Origin: Huintestinicola sp050874005
GTDB lineage: Bacteria; Bacillota; Clostridia; Oscillospirales; Ruminococcaceae
Direction: 5' to 3'
Assembly: GCF_050874005.1 (NCBI RefSeq)
Contig: NZ_JBNMJV010000009.1
Span: 1-64,000, forward strand
Length of the DNA stretch: 64,000 nucleotides
The notes under the pieces are model-generated. The model had not been told where the DNA came from. It was given only the letters and a program-made list of their open reading frames with translations, and did not search any database. Shown here piece by piece: positions 1 to 8,735 of the stretch (positions within the stretch are counted from its first letter, which is position 1; the number at the start of each line of letters is the position of its first letter). Both the position numbers and the translations under genes were made by a program.

Positions 1-83
1 AGTTTCTCCAGCGGATCGCCTAATTCTGTTAATTTCTTGTATCGGTTCTCCTCATCAAAGAACCCTATCTGTCTTATTTTCAT
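1..83 (-). CDS. IS5-like transposase, N-terminal fragment at window edge
   Basis: Only the first 27 or so codons lie in the window; the gene runs off the left edge. The protein opens MKIRQIGFFDEENRY, which I recognise as the start of IS5/IS1182-like transposases found in Ruminococcus genomes. The start ATG is the complement of 81-83. The upstream element end follows at 84-137, and a near copy of that end recurs at 34612-34659. Family assignment from so short a piece is tentative. Confidence 0.6.
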   Translation of the reverse strand, partial: MKIRQIGFFDEENRYKKLTELGDPLEK

Positions 84-137
84 ATCTCTATTTTACCACT
101 TTTTTTCTTTTTTGTACAGGGGTTTTTAGATGTTACC
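84..137 (-). mobile_element. Upstream terminal segment of the IS5-like element
   Basis: This noncoding segment precedes the transposase start. It carries a GGGGTTTTTAGA core and a GTTACC end. The same core, with few substitutions, appears at 34641-34659, which is how the boundary near 137 was set. The exact terminal inverted repeat cannot be confirmed because the other end of the element is outside the window. Confidence 0.5.
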
Positions 138-202
138 TATATATTTTTATTATATCATAATGTCTCATTTTTTTCAATAGATAAAATGCAAATTATGCAA
201 AA

Positions 203-233
203 ATGCGCCGCAGGTCAATGTCCCGCAGCGCAT
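203..233 (-). terminator. Rho-independent terminator of the amidase gene
   Basis: Arms ATGCGCCGC and GCAGCGCAT pair with one mismatch. On the minus strand the hairpin is followed by TTTTTGC, so it ends transcription of the amidase gene at 261-983. Confidence 0.7.
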
Positions 234-260
234 TTCACATTTTAAAAACACATTTTTTAC

Positions 261-983
261 TCAGTTTATAAATTCGTTCAGTCCCGAGAACAGGGTGTAT
301 GCCACCTGCTGCTGATAAGCTTCGTTTGTGAGCTTGGACGCTTCCTCGGGATTTGAGAGAAATCCGCATTCTGCCATCACCGCAGGGTTGTTGCAGAAAT
401 AGCACAGATACAGCTCTTTTCCGCAAAGCTTTGTCTCTCTCATATTTTCAGGCTGGAGATTTTGGACAAACTTGTTTTGCAGTATTAAGGCAAAGCGTTC
501 GCTTTCCGGATTTGTAGCGGAATAAAACATCTGCGCACCGCTGAATTTAGGGTCGGTATATGTATTCTGATGAATGGACAGGCAAACAGCGTCGGGAAAT
601 TTATTGAAAAGCTCAAGCCTGTTTTCCATATCCGACACCTTCTGATTGCGCACTCCGGTAACCCCGCTGTCGTGAATGGAAATATCCCTGTCACGTGTTA
701 CGGCGGTGTCGTAGCCGTACAGCCTGCACATATCACGGACGGAAAGCATTATATTCAGGTTTATGCCCTTTTCCGTTATGCCGTCTGCGGTGGAGCAGCC
801 GCCGTCCATTCCGCCGTGTCCGCAGTCAAGCACGATTATCCTGCCGCCCATATCAGCTTCTCCCGTATTTACGTACACAGCGCTGTCAATTTTTTCCACA
901 GCATAATGTATCATAGCCGCCGAAGCCAGAACTGCCAGAGCAGAGAAAACCGCTGTCCTGTATCTTGAAAATTCAAATCCCAT
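261..983 (-). CDS. cwlD: N-acetylmuramoyl-L-alanine amidase, CwlD-like
   Basis: A 240-residue amidase_3 enzyme with an N-terminal membrane anchor (about residues 8-28). Zinc-site and catalytic motifs are visible: DCGHGG near residue 53, the Glu of TEKGIN, SIHQN near 137 and AECGFLSNPEE near 204. This family cleaves the amide between muramic acid and the stem peptide. Size, anchor and the spore-forming context fit CwlD, which makes muramic delta-lactam in spore cortex, but a general membrane-linked amidase is possible. It is monocistronic, with its own terminator at 203-233. Confidence 0.8.
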   Translation of the reverse strand: MGFEFSRYRTAVFSALAVLASAAMIHYAVEKIDSAVYVNTGEADMGGRIIVLDCGHGGMDGGCSTADGITEKGINLNIMLSVRDMCRLYGYDTAVTRDRDISIHDSGVTGVRNQKVSDMENRLELFNKFPDAVCLSIHQNTYTDPKFSGAQMFYSATNPESERFALILQNKFVQNLQPENMRETKLCGKELYLCYFCNNPAVMAECGFLSNPEEASKLTNEAYQQQVAYTLFSGLNEFIN

Positions 984-1081
984 ATAAAAGCCCTATCCTT
1001 TCCTATAATCAGCCTTGTTCCGGAATTTGTCCGGACTATCTTAATAATTATTATGACGGGACCGGTGAAATAATGCAAAAA

Positions 1082-1115
1082 ATCCCTTTACAGCAGATGA
1101 CCGCTGTAAAGGGAT
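1082..1115 (-). terminator. Terminator of gdhA
   Basis: A perfect 13-bp hairpin (ATCCCTTTACAGC / GCTGTAAAGGGAT, loop of 8) lies just past the gdhA stop. On the minus strand it is followed by TTTTTTGC. Confidence 0.85.
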
Positions 1116-1150
1116 CTATCAGTTTATATTACAGAAAGCGTGATCTAAAA

Positions 1151-2497
1151 TCAAACGCAGCCCTGAGCCTTCATAGCCTCAGCAACCTTGAGGAAGCCTG
1201 CAATGTTTGCGCCTGCCATATAGTTGCCTTCCATACCATACTCCTTAGCTGCGCTCTCGCAAGCCTTGAAGATGGAAACCATAATGCCGTGAAGCTTAGC
1301 GTCAACCTCTTCGAATGTCCAGGAAAGTCTCTCGCTGTTCTGGCTCATTTCGAGACCGGAAGTTGCAACACCGCCTGCATTAGCAGCCTTAGCGGGACCA
1401 TAGAGGATACCATTTGCAAGGTAAGTATTGATAGCCTCGGGAGTAGAAGGCATATTAGCGCCCTCGGATACACACCAGCAGCCGTTCTTTACGAGGATCT
1501 CAGCGCTCTCGCCGTCGATCTCATTCTGAGTTGCGCAGGGAAGAGCGATATCGCACTTGATAGTCCAGATGCCCTTGCAGCCCTCAGTATATGTTGCCTT
1601 GGGATGAGTAGCAACGTACTCCTTGATCCTCTTTCTCTCAACTTCCTTAAGCTGCTTTACGCAAGCGAGATCAATTCCGTCGGGATCGTAGATGTAGCCG
1701 TTGGAGTCGGAAAGTGCAACTACCTTTGCGCCGAGAGCTGTAGCCTTCTCTGTAGCGTAGATAGCAACGTTTCCGGAACCGGAAATAACAACGGTCTTGC
1801 CCTGGAAGGACTTGCCGTTAGCCTTGAGCATTTCGTCTGTGAAGTAGCAGAGACCATAGCCTGTAGCCTCTGTTCTTGCGAGAGAACCGCCGTAGGTAAG
1901 TCCCTTACCTGTGAGAACGCCTGTGAACTCGTTGCGGAGTCTCTTGTACTGACCGAACATATAGCCTATCTCTCTTGCGCCGGTACCGATATCGCCTGCG
2001 GGAACGTCGGTGTCTGCGCCGATGTGCTTGCAGAGCTCAGTCATAAAGCTCTGGCAGAAACGCATAACCTCTCCGTCGCTCTTGCCCTTGGGGTCAAAGT
2101 CGGAACCGCCCTTGCCGCCGCCCATGGGAAGGGTGGTAAGGCTGTTCTTAAATACCTGCTCGAAGCCGAGGAACTTGATGATACCGATATATACGGAAGG
2201 GTGAAGTCTGATACCGCCCTTGTAAGGACCGATAGCAGAGTTGAACTGTACTCTGAAGCCACGGTTTACCTGAACCTTGCCGTTGTCGTCGACCCAGGGA
2301 ACACGGAAAACGATCTGTCTCTCAGGCTCAACGAGTCTGTCGAGAACGCCTGCCTCAACGAGGTCGGGTCTTCTGTCGATAACAGGCTCAAGGGTTTCGA
2401 TAACCTCTGTAACAGCCTGAATAAATTCGGGCTCGCCCTGATTGCGCTTCTTTACTGTCTCGAGTAAATCAATAAGATACTTGTTTTTTAACGCCAT
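1151..2497 (-). CDS. gdhA: NADP-type glutamate dehydrogenase
   Basis: A 448-residue enzyme interconverting 2-oxoglutarate plus ammonium and glutamate, the main ammonium-assimilation route in many rumen and gut anaerobes. Visible motifs are the substrate-site region GPYKGGIRLHPSV, the catalytic-Lys segment PMGGGKGGSDFDPKGK and the nucleotide-binding VVISGSGNVAIY. Length and motifs fit the hexameric small GDH class. The frame stays open to 2524, but the ATG at 2497 has GGGAGG ten bases upstream, so it was chosen. It is monocistronic, with its own promoter and terminator. Confidence 0.95.
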   Translation of the reverse strand: MALKNKYLIDLLETVKKRNQGEPEFIQAVTEVIETLEPVIDRRPDLVEAGVLDRLVEPERQIVFRVPWVDDNGKVQVNRGFRVQFNSAIGPYKGGIRLHPSVYIGIIKFLGFEQVFKNSLTTLPMGGGKGGSDFDPKGKSDGEVMRFCQSFMTELCKHIGADTDVPAGDIGTGAREIGYMFGQYKRLRNEFTGVLTGKGLTYGGSLARTEATGYGLCYFTDEMLKANGKSFQGKTVVISGSGNVAIYATEKATALGAKVVALSDSNGYIYDPDGIDLACVKQLKEVERKRIKEYVATHPKATYTEGCKGIWTIKCDIALPCATQNEIDGESAEILVKNGCWCVSEGANMPSTPEAINTYLANGILYGPAKAANAGGVATSGLEMSQNSERLSWTFEEVDAKLHGIMVSIFKACESAAKEYGMEGNYMAGANIAGFLKVAEAMKAQGCV

Positions 2498-2562
2498 TGT
2501 TAAAAACCTCCCAAATAAATTCAACTTATGCCAAATCTCCCTTTCGCATAAAGCCTGAAACT

Positions 2563-2591
2563 ATTATAACATTATTTTTTTCATTTTGCAA
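2563..2591 (-). promoter_or_regulatory. Sigma-A promoter of gdhA
   Basis: Minus strand: -35 TTGCAA (2586-2591), 17-bp spacer, -10 TATAAT (2563-2568), about 65 bp before the gdhA start. Confidence 0.65.
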
Positions 2592-2694
2592 GATTAAAAA
2601 TGCAATTTTGCAAAAAAATTCTTTCATATTTTTTGAGCATTTTCAACAAAAAATGCTGACAAAGCTTTATCTTTGCATTTATCCGCCCGAAAAA

Positions 2695-3519
2695 TTACAT
2701 CAGAGCGGAATATATATCGTTCTTTTTTATTCCCGTCACCGAGGCAGCTTCTTTGCACGCATCGGTAAGCTTTATGCCCTTTTCGGTAAGCTCCTTTGCA
2801 AGCTTTACTGCGTCCTCAAGGGTGTAATCTTTCTCCGAATTATCCTCCCCTGCGCCCTCTACTACAAGGACATATTCACCTCTGGGCGAATTTGTCTCAT
2901 AGTAGCTTATAGCCTCGGAAAGGGTCGTCCGCATTACCTCCTCGTGAATTTTTGTAAGTTCTCTGCATATGGATATCCGCCTGTCTCCGAAGTATTTCAG
3001 CATATCCTCAAGAGTAGTTCTCAGCTTATGGGGAGCTTCGTAAAATATCAGGGTATGAGTGTCCTGCGCCACAGCTTTAAGATGTGCAAATCTCTGCTTC
3101 TTTGTGACGGAAAGAAAGCCTTCAAATGCAAAACGTGATGCGGGTATGCCGCATACTGCCGCCGCAGTTGCCATTGCGGTAGGCCCCGGTACCGCTTCTA
3201 CGGGAATGTCAAGGTCACGACACATTCTCACCAAGTCCTCCCCAGGGTCGGAAATGCAGGGCATTCCTGCGTCTGTGACAACTGCGCAGCTTTCGCCGTT
3301 TTGGAGTCTTTCTATTATATTATCCGACACGTGTGCTGCGGAATGCTCGTGGTAGCTGAGAAGCGGCTTTTTTATCTCAAAATGATTGAGAAGCTTCACC
3401 GTTACTCTTGTGTCCTCGGCACAGATAAAATCCACCTCCGACAATATTCTCACCGCACGGTATGTTATATCTTCAAGGTTGCCGATAGGCGTACCCACAA
3501 CATAAAGCTTTCCCGACAC
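2695..3519 (-). CDS. rsmI: 16S rRNA (cytidine-1402-2'-O)-methyltransferase
   Basis: 274 residues of the tetrapyrrole-methylase fold. Diagnostic RsmI stretches are VVGTPIGNLEDITYRA, EDTRVT, VTDAGMPCISDPGE and EAVPGPTA. It adds the 2'-O-methyl group of m4Cm1402 in the ribosomal decoding centre, using SAM. The start is GTG, with GGGGAG six bases upstream; that sequence overlaps the end of trmN6, three bases away, so the two are co-transcribed. The same pairing occurs in Bacillus (yabB next to yabC/rsmI). Confidence 0.93.
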   Translation of the reverse strand: MSGKLYVVGTPIGNLEDITYRAVRILSEVDFICAEDTRVTVKLLNHFEIKKPLLSYHEHSAAHVSDNIIERLQNGESCAVVTDAGMPCISDPGEDLVRMCRDLDIPVEAVPGPTAMATAAAVCGIPASRFAFEGFLSVTKKQRFAHLKAVAQDTHTLIFYEAPHKLRTTLEDMLKYFGDRRISICRELTKIHEEVMRTTLSEAISYYETNSPRGEYVLVVEGAGEDNSEKDYTLEDAVKLAKELTEKGIKLTDACKEAASVTGIKKNDIYSALM

Positions 3520-3522
3520 AGC

Positions 3523-4263
3523 TTACTCCCCTTTCACCGAATTTTCCGAATAATGACCGTATATCGCCGCCAGCTCGGGACTTACGCCGCCCGTACCGCT
3601 GATGTAAAGCTGAGGCATTACCTTCATAAATGCGCCGCCGCCCTTTCGCCCCTCAATAAGAAAAAGCCAGGGGGCGCTGTCGGGTGACTTGGACACGAAC
3701 CTGAGATTTTTCGGCTCGATACCGTTTGAACGCATTGCCGCAATAACGTCCGCAAGACGTTCGGGGCGGTTGCATATGCACAGCCTGCCGCCGAATTTCA
3801 GAAGCCTTTTTGCAGCGGCGCAGACATCGTTTATATTGCAGAGTATCTCGTGCCTTGCTATCTTGTGAGCATCAAGCTCGCTTTCTATGCCTGCTTTGTA
3901 CGCTTTATATGGCGGATTGCAGGTCACAAGGTCGCATATGTCAAGAGGGGCTTCCTTTGTGAGTGATCTCAGATCCATATGCAGAGGGTAAACGTCCTCA
4001 AGGGAGGAGCGCTCTACCGTCACTTTAAACTGCTGTATCGCCTGCTCCTGGATATCTATTCCGTAAACCTTTTTAGGCGCATATCTGAGCTTTTCAAGAA
4101 CTGCGATTATCCCGCAGCCCGTGCCCAGATCGCAGACGATATCCTTGTGCCTTGCCCTTGCAAAATCCGCAAGGAGAAATGCGTCCGTTCCGAAGGTATG
4201 CTCCTCGGTAACGCATATCTCGCAGCCGTCTCCAAGCTTTTCAAATGTATCAAATCCGCTCAT
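3523..4263 (-). CDS. trmN6: tRNA1(Val) adenine-N6 methyltransferase, TrmN6-like
   Basis: 246-residue Rossmann-type SAM methyltransferase. It has the SAM-binding motif CDLGTGCGIIAVL near residue 43 and the N6-adenine catalytic motif TCNPPY near residue 113. The family methylates A37 of tRNA1(Val). First gene of a two-gene operon with rsmI. Substrate is inferred from family and neighbourhood; no residue here distinguishes TrmN6 from close relatives with certainty. Confidence 0.83.
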   Translation of the reverse strand: MSGFDTFEKLGDGCEICVTEEHTFGTDAFLLADFARARHKDIVCDLGTGCGIIAVLEKLRYAPKKVYGIDIQEQAIQQFKVTVERSSLEDVYPLHMDLRSLTKEAPLDICDLVTCNPPYKAYKAGIESELDAHKIARHEILCNINDVCAAAKRLLKFGGRLCICNRPERLADVIAAMRSNGIEPKNLRFVSKSPDSAPWLFLIEGRKGGGAFMKVMPQLYISGTGGVSPELAAIYGHYSENSVKGE

Positions 4264-4284
4264 ATGTGAAGCTCCCGAATTTTT

Positions 4285-6342
4285 TTATTTGCCCAAAGCC
4301 TTGCCGTTTGAGCCTAAGGGTATCTCGTGGTCGAGACCTACGAATTTGCCGTCCTCCTGCCAGAGAACTTCCTTTACAAATTCGTATTTTTCATTGTCCC
4401 ATGTGGTGAAATCGTCCTTAACAAGTCCTCCCGTATCTCCCGAGTTGGCATTGAAGCACCAGAAGGTGTGATTGATACGATTTTCCTTGATAAACTGTCT
4501 GAGGTAGGTCATCCACTTGAGATTGGGCTGGGTCATAAATCCGCCCCATTCGCCGATAAGAAGAGGTGCGATATTCTCGTCCTGAATGTAGAACCAGTTG
4601 TCGTACCAAGCGTCCCTGTAAAGGGATTTATAGGTATAGTCCCCCTTGAACCACTCCTGCTGATATACAGCGGGACCGTAATCGTGGGGTGAGTAGACAA
4701 GCTTGTTCTGATATTTGCCAAGGTCGATGGGGTCATTCTTTACTCCACGAAGATTGCCGCCCCACCAGGTTGAATAATAATCTGACGGGTTTGTAGAACT
4801 GAAATCACCGTTGCTCATGATGTCGGAAGGATATATCTCAATGCCCTCAACCATTACGAGAACGTTGGGATTTTTGCTGAGAACTGCCTTTGCAGCCTTT
4901 TCTGCCACGTATTTCCAGTTATCGCTGTCCTTGCTGTTGTCCCACTTTGCTCGGGGGCTTTCGTTTGCCTTGCCGTGAGGTTCGTTTTTCAGGTCATATG
5001 CGATAATGGTATCATCGTTTTTATAACGCTCTGCCATCCAGGAAAGTGCGGCGAGGTAGTCTTTCTCAGTCACATTGCCCTCATACCACATATTTTTCAT
5101 ATGACCCATAGCGTCGGTCTTTGCGCTGTGGATATCTATCATTATCTTGATGCCGTTGGCTCTGCACTGACCTATGACATAGTCAAATATCTCAAGGCTG
5201 TTCATATCCACAAGATAAGAGTTTGTCGCATGATTGAAATTTGCGGTGGGATAATTTCCGTCAGCCCAGTTATTGATAAGCTCCGCAGAAATGGGCACTC
5301 TCAGAAGATTGAATCCGTGGTCGGCAATGGACTTTATAGATGTGTTGAGGTCGCAGGTCCACAAGCCGTCAAAGGTATTTGTGCCTGTATTGTAGCCGAA
5401 CCAGTTCACACCTGTGAGCCATACCTCCCTGCCGCTGCTGTCAACTATTTTATTGCCCTTTACCGAAAGCCAGTCGTCGGTGGTGGGAGCAGGAACATCC
5501 TTTGCCTGTACTGGTGCGTCGAGAGGAGTACCGTTTGAATTTGAACCGCTGCTGCCGGATGATGATGCGGCAAATGCGCCCATTGAGCAAACAAGCTTAG
5601 CCTTGTCCGTATCAATGTCCCCGGGGTTTTTGAGTATCATTCCGAAGGTCCCTTCTCCTCCCGATGAAATTGTTTTGTTATGCTCAACGGGGGTGACGGT
5701 CATCTTGCCGCCTTTAAGCTCAATACCGCAGTTCCAGGACTGCTCAACTGTTGCCGATTTTCCCACATAAATTGTTGCTGTCCAGCCCTCAACGCTTCCC
5801 GAGGACTTGTTTTTAACGGAGCCGTCTATCTGAGAATAATCCGCTGTTCCGTCATTCCAGCCGTTGGGGACGGATATTACAAGCTCCACGTCCTCGGAAG
5901 CCTTTTCTTCCGAAGCAGACCCCGTCTCGGTCTTTGTGCTTTGTGTTGCAGAAGATGTTTCCGCAGGCGGCTTTGAGGTAGTATTTACAGCCGTTGTCTC
6001 GGCGGTCTGAGCAGGCTTGTCCGTTTCCTTATGTTTCTCTGTTGACTTTGTAGTCTGAGTTTGTTCGCTTTCGGCAATTTTTAAAGAATCGGCGGTAACT
6101 GTAGAGGCTCCTCCCCCTCCGTAGGGGTCGTAATCATCGGCAAATGGGTCGTAATCCTCACCGAAGAAGTCCTCTTTTTCGTCAGCTTCGCCGCTTGTTT
6201 CTGAGCTTTCGGATACTTCGGAAGCTGTGACTGTACTTGTTTCCGACAACTCGGGTATAGGTTCAGATTTTTCTCCGCAGGCGGTCAATGACAAACATAT
6301 TATCATAGCCGCCGATATCCTTTTTAAGCTGAATTTATTCAT
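4285..6342 (-). CDS. Lipid-anchored GH5 endoglucanase with carbohydrate-binding module
   Basis: A 685-residue secreted lipoprotein: signal peptide ending in lipobox LTAC (Cys 22), an acidic and Ser/Thr-rich linker to about residue 150, a CBM2-like beta module (about 152-260: GWTATIYV, SWNCGIELKGG), then a GH5 catalytic domain from about 288. The acid/base Glu is in DLKNEPHG (about 454) and the nucleophile in LIGEWGG (about 598). It should hydrolyse beta-1,4-glucan at the cell surface. There is no dockerin, so it is membrane-tethered rather than cellulosomal. SD GGGGG lies ahead of the ATG. CBM family assignment is approximate. Confidence 0.88.
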   Translation of the reverse strand: MNKFSLKRISAAMIICLSLTACGEKSEPIPELSETSTVTASEVSESSETSGEADEKEDFFGEDYDPFADDYDPYGGGGASTVTADSLKIAESEQTQTTKSTEKHKETDKPAQTAETTAVNTTSKPPAETSSATQSTKTETGSASEEKASEDVELVISVPNGWNDGTADYSQIDGSVKNKSSGSVEGWTATIYVGKSATVEQSWNCGIELKGGKMTVTPVEHNKTISSGGEGTFGMILKNPGDIDTDKAKLVCSMGAFAASSSGSSGSNSNGTPLDAPVQAKDVPAPTTDDWLSVKGNKIVDSSGREVWLTGVNWFGYNTGTNTFDGLWTCDLNTSIKSIADHGFNLLRVPISAELINNWADGNYPTANFNHATNSYLVDMNSLEIFDYVIGQCRANGIKIMIDIHSAKTDAMGHMKNMWYEGNVTEKDYLAALSWMAERYKNDDTIIAYDLKNEPHGKANESPRAKWDNSKDSDNWKYVAEKAAKAVLSKNPNVLVMVEGIEIYPSDIMSNGDFSSTNPSDYYSTWWGGNLRGVKNDPIDLGKYQNKLVYSPHDYGPAVYQQEWFKGDYTYKSLYRDAWYDNWFYIQDENIAPLLIGEWGGFMTQPNLKWMTYLRQFIKENRINHTFWCFNANSGDTGGLVKDDFTTWDNEKYEFVKEVLWQEDGKFVGLDHEIPLGSNGKALGK

Positions 6343-6506
6343 ACTGACGTCCCCCTTATACGGAAAATTTTATGTTAAAAATATTATATCACTTTTTTCT
6401 TTTTCCGTCAACCGTTTTTATTTTTGGAAGTATATTTTTATACGCTGCCGCTGTGAAGTATTTATGAAAAAATTTTCCAAACATCTATTTTTTTACATCA
6501 AGGCTA

Positions 6507-6535
6507 TTGAAATGCCTCTCCGATTGTGCTATACT
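6507..6535 (+). promoter_or_regulatory. Sigma-A promoter of the 6.6-11.6 kb rightward gene run
   Basis: TTGAAA (6507-6512), 17-bp spacer, TATACT (6530-6535), 47 bp before the first start codon. Confidence 0.65.
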
Positions 6536-6581
6536 ATAAATATTATTGCAAAATTGCATTTCTGAAAGGACGCTTGTTTTT

Positions 6582-6950
6582 ATGATGCAACATTCTATAA
6601 TATTCCCCCTGCCCCTCAGTATCCATATCGGCTTTGTAATTATCAGCGTTATCCTGCTGATACTCTGCTACAAAAAGCGGAAGTACACTTATGAGCTGTA
6701 TATGCTGGTGGGTATAATCTCTACTCTGTTTGTATATGTATGCAAGGAAAAGCCATATTTCTACATTTTAGGGCTTGAGGAAATGATACTGCTGGTGCTT
6801 ACGATAGTTGATATGGCAAAGGTATCAAAGGCTGCTGCGGCGGCGGAAAAGGCTCAGAATGAAGCCGCTGAAAAAGCGGAGGAAAGTGACGGGGAAAAAG
6901 CTGTTTCCGAGGAGACTGACAGCAATGACGATACCGATAAAAGTGAATAA
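6582..6950 (+). CDS. Small membrane protein, unknown function
   Basis: 122 residues with three predicted membrane segments (about 10-28, 37-53, 62-80), then a highly charged Ala/Glu tail beginning KAAAAAEKAQ and ending in Asp/Glu-rich sequence. An upstream in-frame ATG exists at 6546, but GAAAGGA sits before 6582, which is preferred. First gene of a rightward run, 11 bp before the dehydrogenase gene. I do not recognise the family. The cytoplasmic acidic tail may be unstructured. Confidence 0.6.
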   Translation: MMQHSIIFPLPLSIHIGFVIISVILLILCYKKRKYTYELYMLVGIISTLFVYVCKEKPYFYILGLEEMILLVLTIVDMAKVSKAAAAAEKAQNEAAEKAEESDGEKAVSEETDSNDDTDKSE

Positions 6951-6961
6951 GGAGAATTGCT

Positions 6962-7909
6962 GTGAAGATCATTCTGCTTGAAGAAAAGACCGTTTCTCAG
7001 GGCGATGTTTCTCTTGACGGGTTCAAGACTCTGGGTCAGGTGACCGGTTATCCTCTCACCCCTCAGGACAAGGTTGCCGAAAGGGTGGGTGACGCAGAGG
7101 CGGTCATTATCAACAAAACCGTTTTTACACGTGAGATCATGGAAAAATGCCCTAACCTCCGATACATCGGTCTGTGTGCTACGGGATTTAACAATGTGGA
7201 TATAAAGGCGGCGGCAGAGCTTGGCATAACAGTCTGCAATGTTCCTGCATATTCCACCTCGGCGGTGGCTCAGCAGGTGTTTTCCTATGTGCTTCATTTT
7301 GCAAGCCGCACGGCTGATTACAATGCCGATGTTCAGAGCGGCGGCTGGGTGCGGTCGGACACATTTTCATACTTCACCATTCCCACCTTTGAGCTTTCCG
7401 GAATGACTATGGGAATTATTGGATTCGGCAGCATTGGCTCGGCGGTGGCTCGTATTGCAAGGGCATTCGGAATGAATGTAATTGCTTCGACCCGTACTCC
7501 AAAAACAGCGGAGGGCGTAAGCTTCGTTTCGACCGAGGAAGTATTTAAGTGCGCCGATTTCATATCGCTCCATTGTCCCCTTACCGAGGAAACAAAGGGG
7601 CTTGTGAATTTGGAAAGGTTACGTCTCTGCAAGCCGACCGCTTACATAATAAACACTTCAAGAGGTCCTGTGGTGAATGAAAATGACCTTGCAGAAGCGC
7701 TTAGCAGCGGCGTTATTGCGGGTGCGGGGCTGGACGTTGTGGAAACTGAGCCGATGAAAGCAGACAATCCCCTGCTTGGAGCTAAAAACTGCATTATCAC
7801 TCCCCACGTGGCGTGGGCGCCTGTTCAGACAAGAGAACGTCTCATCGCCGCAGCTGTTGATAATCTTCGGAGCTTTATTGACGGTGCTCCCAAAAACAAA
7901 GTAAACTAA
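6962..7909 (+). CDS. D-2-hydroxyacid dehydrogenase (glycerate dehydrogenase-like)
   Basis: 315 residues, GTG start with AAGGAG nine bases upstream. It has the NAD-binding motif GIIGFGSIGSAVARIA near residue 150, the HCPLTEETKGLVN segment, NTSRGPVVNE, and the catalytic Arg/Glu/His set ending TPHVAW. Family members reduce 2-oxoacids such as hydroxypyruvate or phosphohydroxypyruvate. No ACT domain is present, so a regulated SerA is unlikely. Substrate is not determinable from sequence; glycerate dehydrogenase is the closest match I recognise. Confidence 0.8.
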   Translation: MKIILLEEKTVSQGDVSLDGFKTLGQVTGYPLTPQDKVAERVGDAEAVIINKTVFTREIMEKCPNLRYIGLCATGFNNVDIKAAAELGITVCNVPAYSTSAVAQQVFSYVLHFASRTADYNADVQSGGWVRSDTFSYFTIPTFELSGMTMGIIGFGSIGSAVARIARAFGMNVIASTRTPKTAEGVSFVSTEEVFKCADFISLHCPLTEETKGLVNLERLRLCKPTAYIINTSRGPVVNENDLAEALSSGVIAGAGLDVVETEPMKADNPLLGAKNCIITPHVAWAPVQTRERLIAAAVDNLRSFIDGAPKNKVN

Positions 7910-7928
7910 CGAAAGACAGGTTTTATAT

Positions 7929-8720
7929 ATGTTTGATATCAGCACTAAAAAAAGAATAGTTATCAAGGTGGGTACTACCACCCTTACCCACAAAACGGGC
8001 AGGCTCAATATCCGCAGAATGGAGAGACTCGTCAAGACTCTTGCGGACATTCAGAACAGCGGTCGTGAGATAATTCTTGTATCCTCGGGAGCTATCGGTC
8101 TCGGAATGTCTAAAATGGGTCTGAGAGAAAGACCCACCGACACGCCTATGAAGCAGGCGTGTGCCGCTGTGGGTCAGTGCGAGCTTATGTATATGTATGA
8201 CAAGCTTTTCGGTGAATATAATCTGAATGTGGCTCAGATACTGCTTACAAGATACATTCTTGAAACTCCCCGAAAGAATAATGTTGAGAACACATTCTAC
8301 AAGCTTATCGAGCACAACATCATTCCCGTTGTAAACGAGAACGACACCGTTGCTATTGATGAGCTGGAGCTTGCGGTGGGCGAGAATGATTCCCTTGCGG
8401 CTCACGTTGGAATGTTCTGCCACGCAGACCTGCTTGTAATTATGTCGGACATTGACGGATTTTTTGACGGTGACCCACGCTCAAATCCTGACGCAAAGCT
8501 TATTCCAGTTGTTGAAAAAATCGATGATAAGATAAGGGCGCTGGCAGGTGACGCTGTTTCGGGTCTGGGCAGCGGAGGTATGATAACCAAGATAAATGCT
8601 GCCGAGATAGCTATGGAAGCAGGCTTTGATATGGCTATCGTCAACGGAAGGAACCCCGATATTCTTTACGATCTTTTTGACGGAAAATCCGTGGGAACGG
8701 TTTTCCTTGCAAACAAATAA
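7929..8720 (+). CDS. proB: Glutamate 5-kinase
   Basis: 263 residues of the amino-acid kinase fold. It catalyses the first step of proline synthesis, phosphorylating glutamate. Signature stretches are VIKVGTTTLTHK, LVSSGAIGLGMSKM, VVNENDTVA and GLGSGGMITKINAA. It lacks the C-terminal PUA domain of the E. coli enzyme, matching the short form seen in many Firmicutes. proA follows 15 bp downstream, so the two enzymes are co-expressed, as expected for a labile glutamyl-phosphate intermediate. Confidence 0.94.
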   Translation: MFDISTKKRIVIKVGTTTLTHKTGRLNIRRMERLVKTLADIQNSGREIILVSSGAIGLGMSKMGLRERPTDTPMKQACAAVGQCELMYMYDKLFGEYNLNVAQILLTRYILETPRKNNVENTFYKLIEHNIIPVVNENDTVAIDELELAVGENDSLAAHVGMFCHADLLVIMSDIDGFFDGDPRSNPDAKLIPVVEKIDDKIRALAGDAVSGLGSGGMITKINAAEIAMEAGFDMAIVNGRNPDILYDLFDGKSVGTVFLANK

Positions 8721-8735
8721 GGGAGGACTAATGCT

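Noticed and set aside
965..2467. 500-codon frame on the + strand opposite gdhA
   Set aside because: It mirrors the gdhA coding strand, has no ribosome binding site and no protein-like motifs; gdhA is unmistakable.
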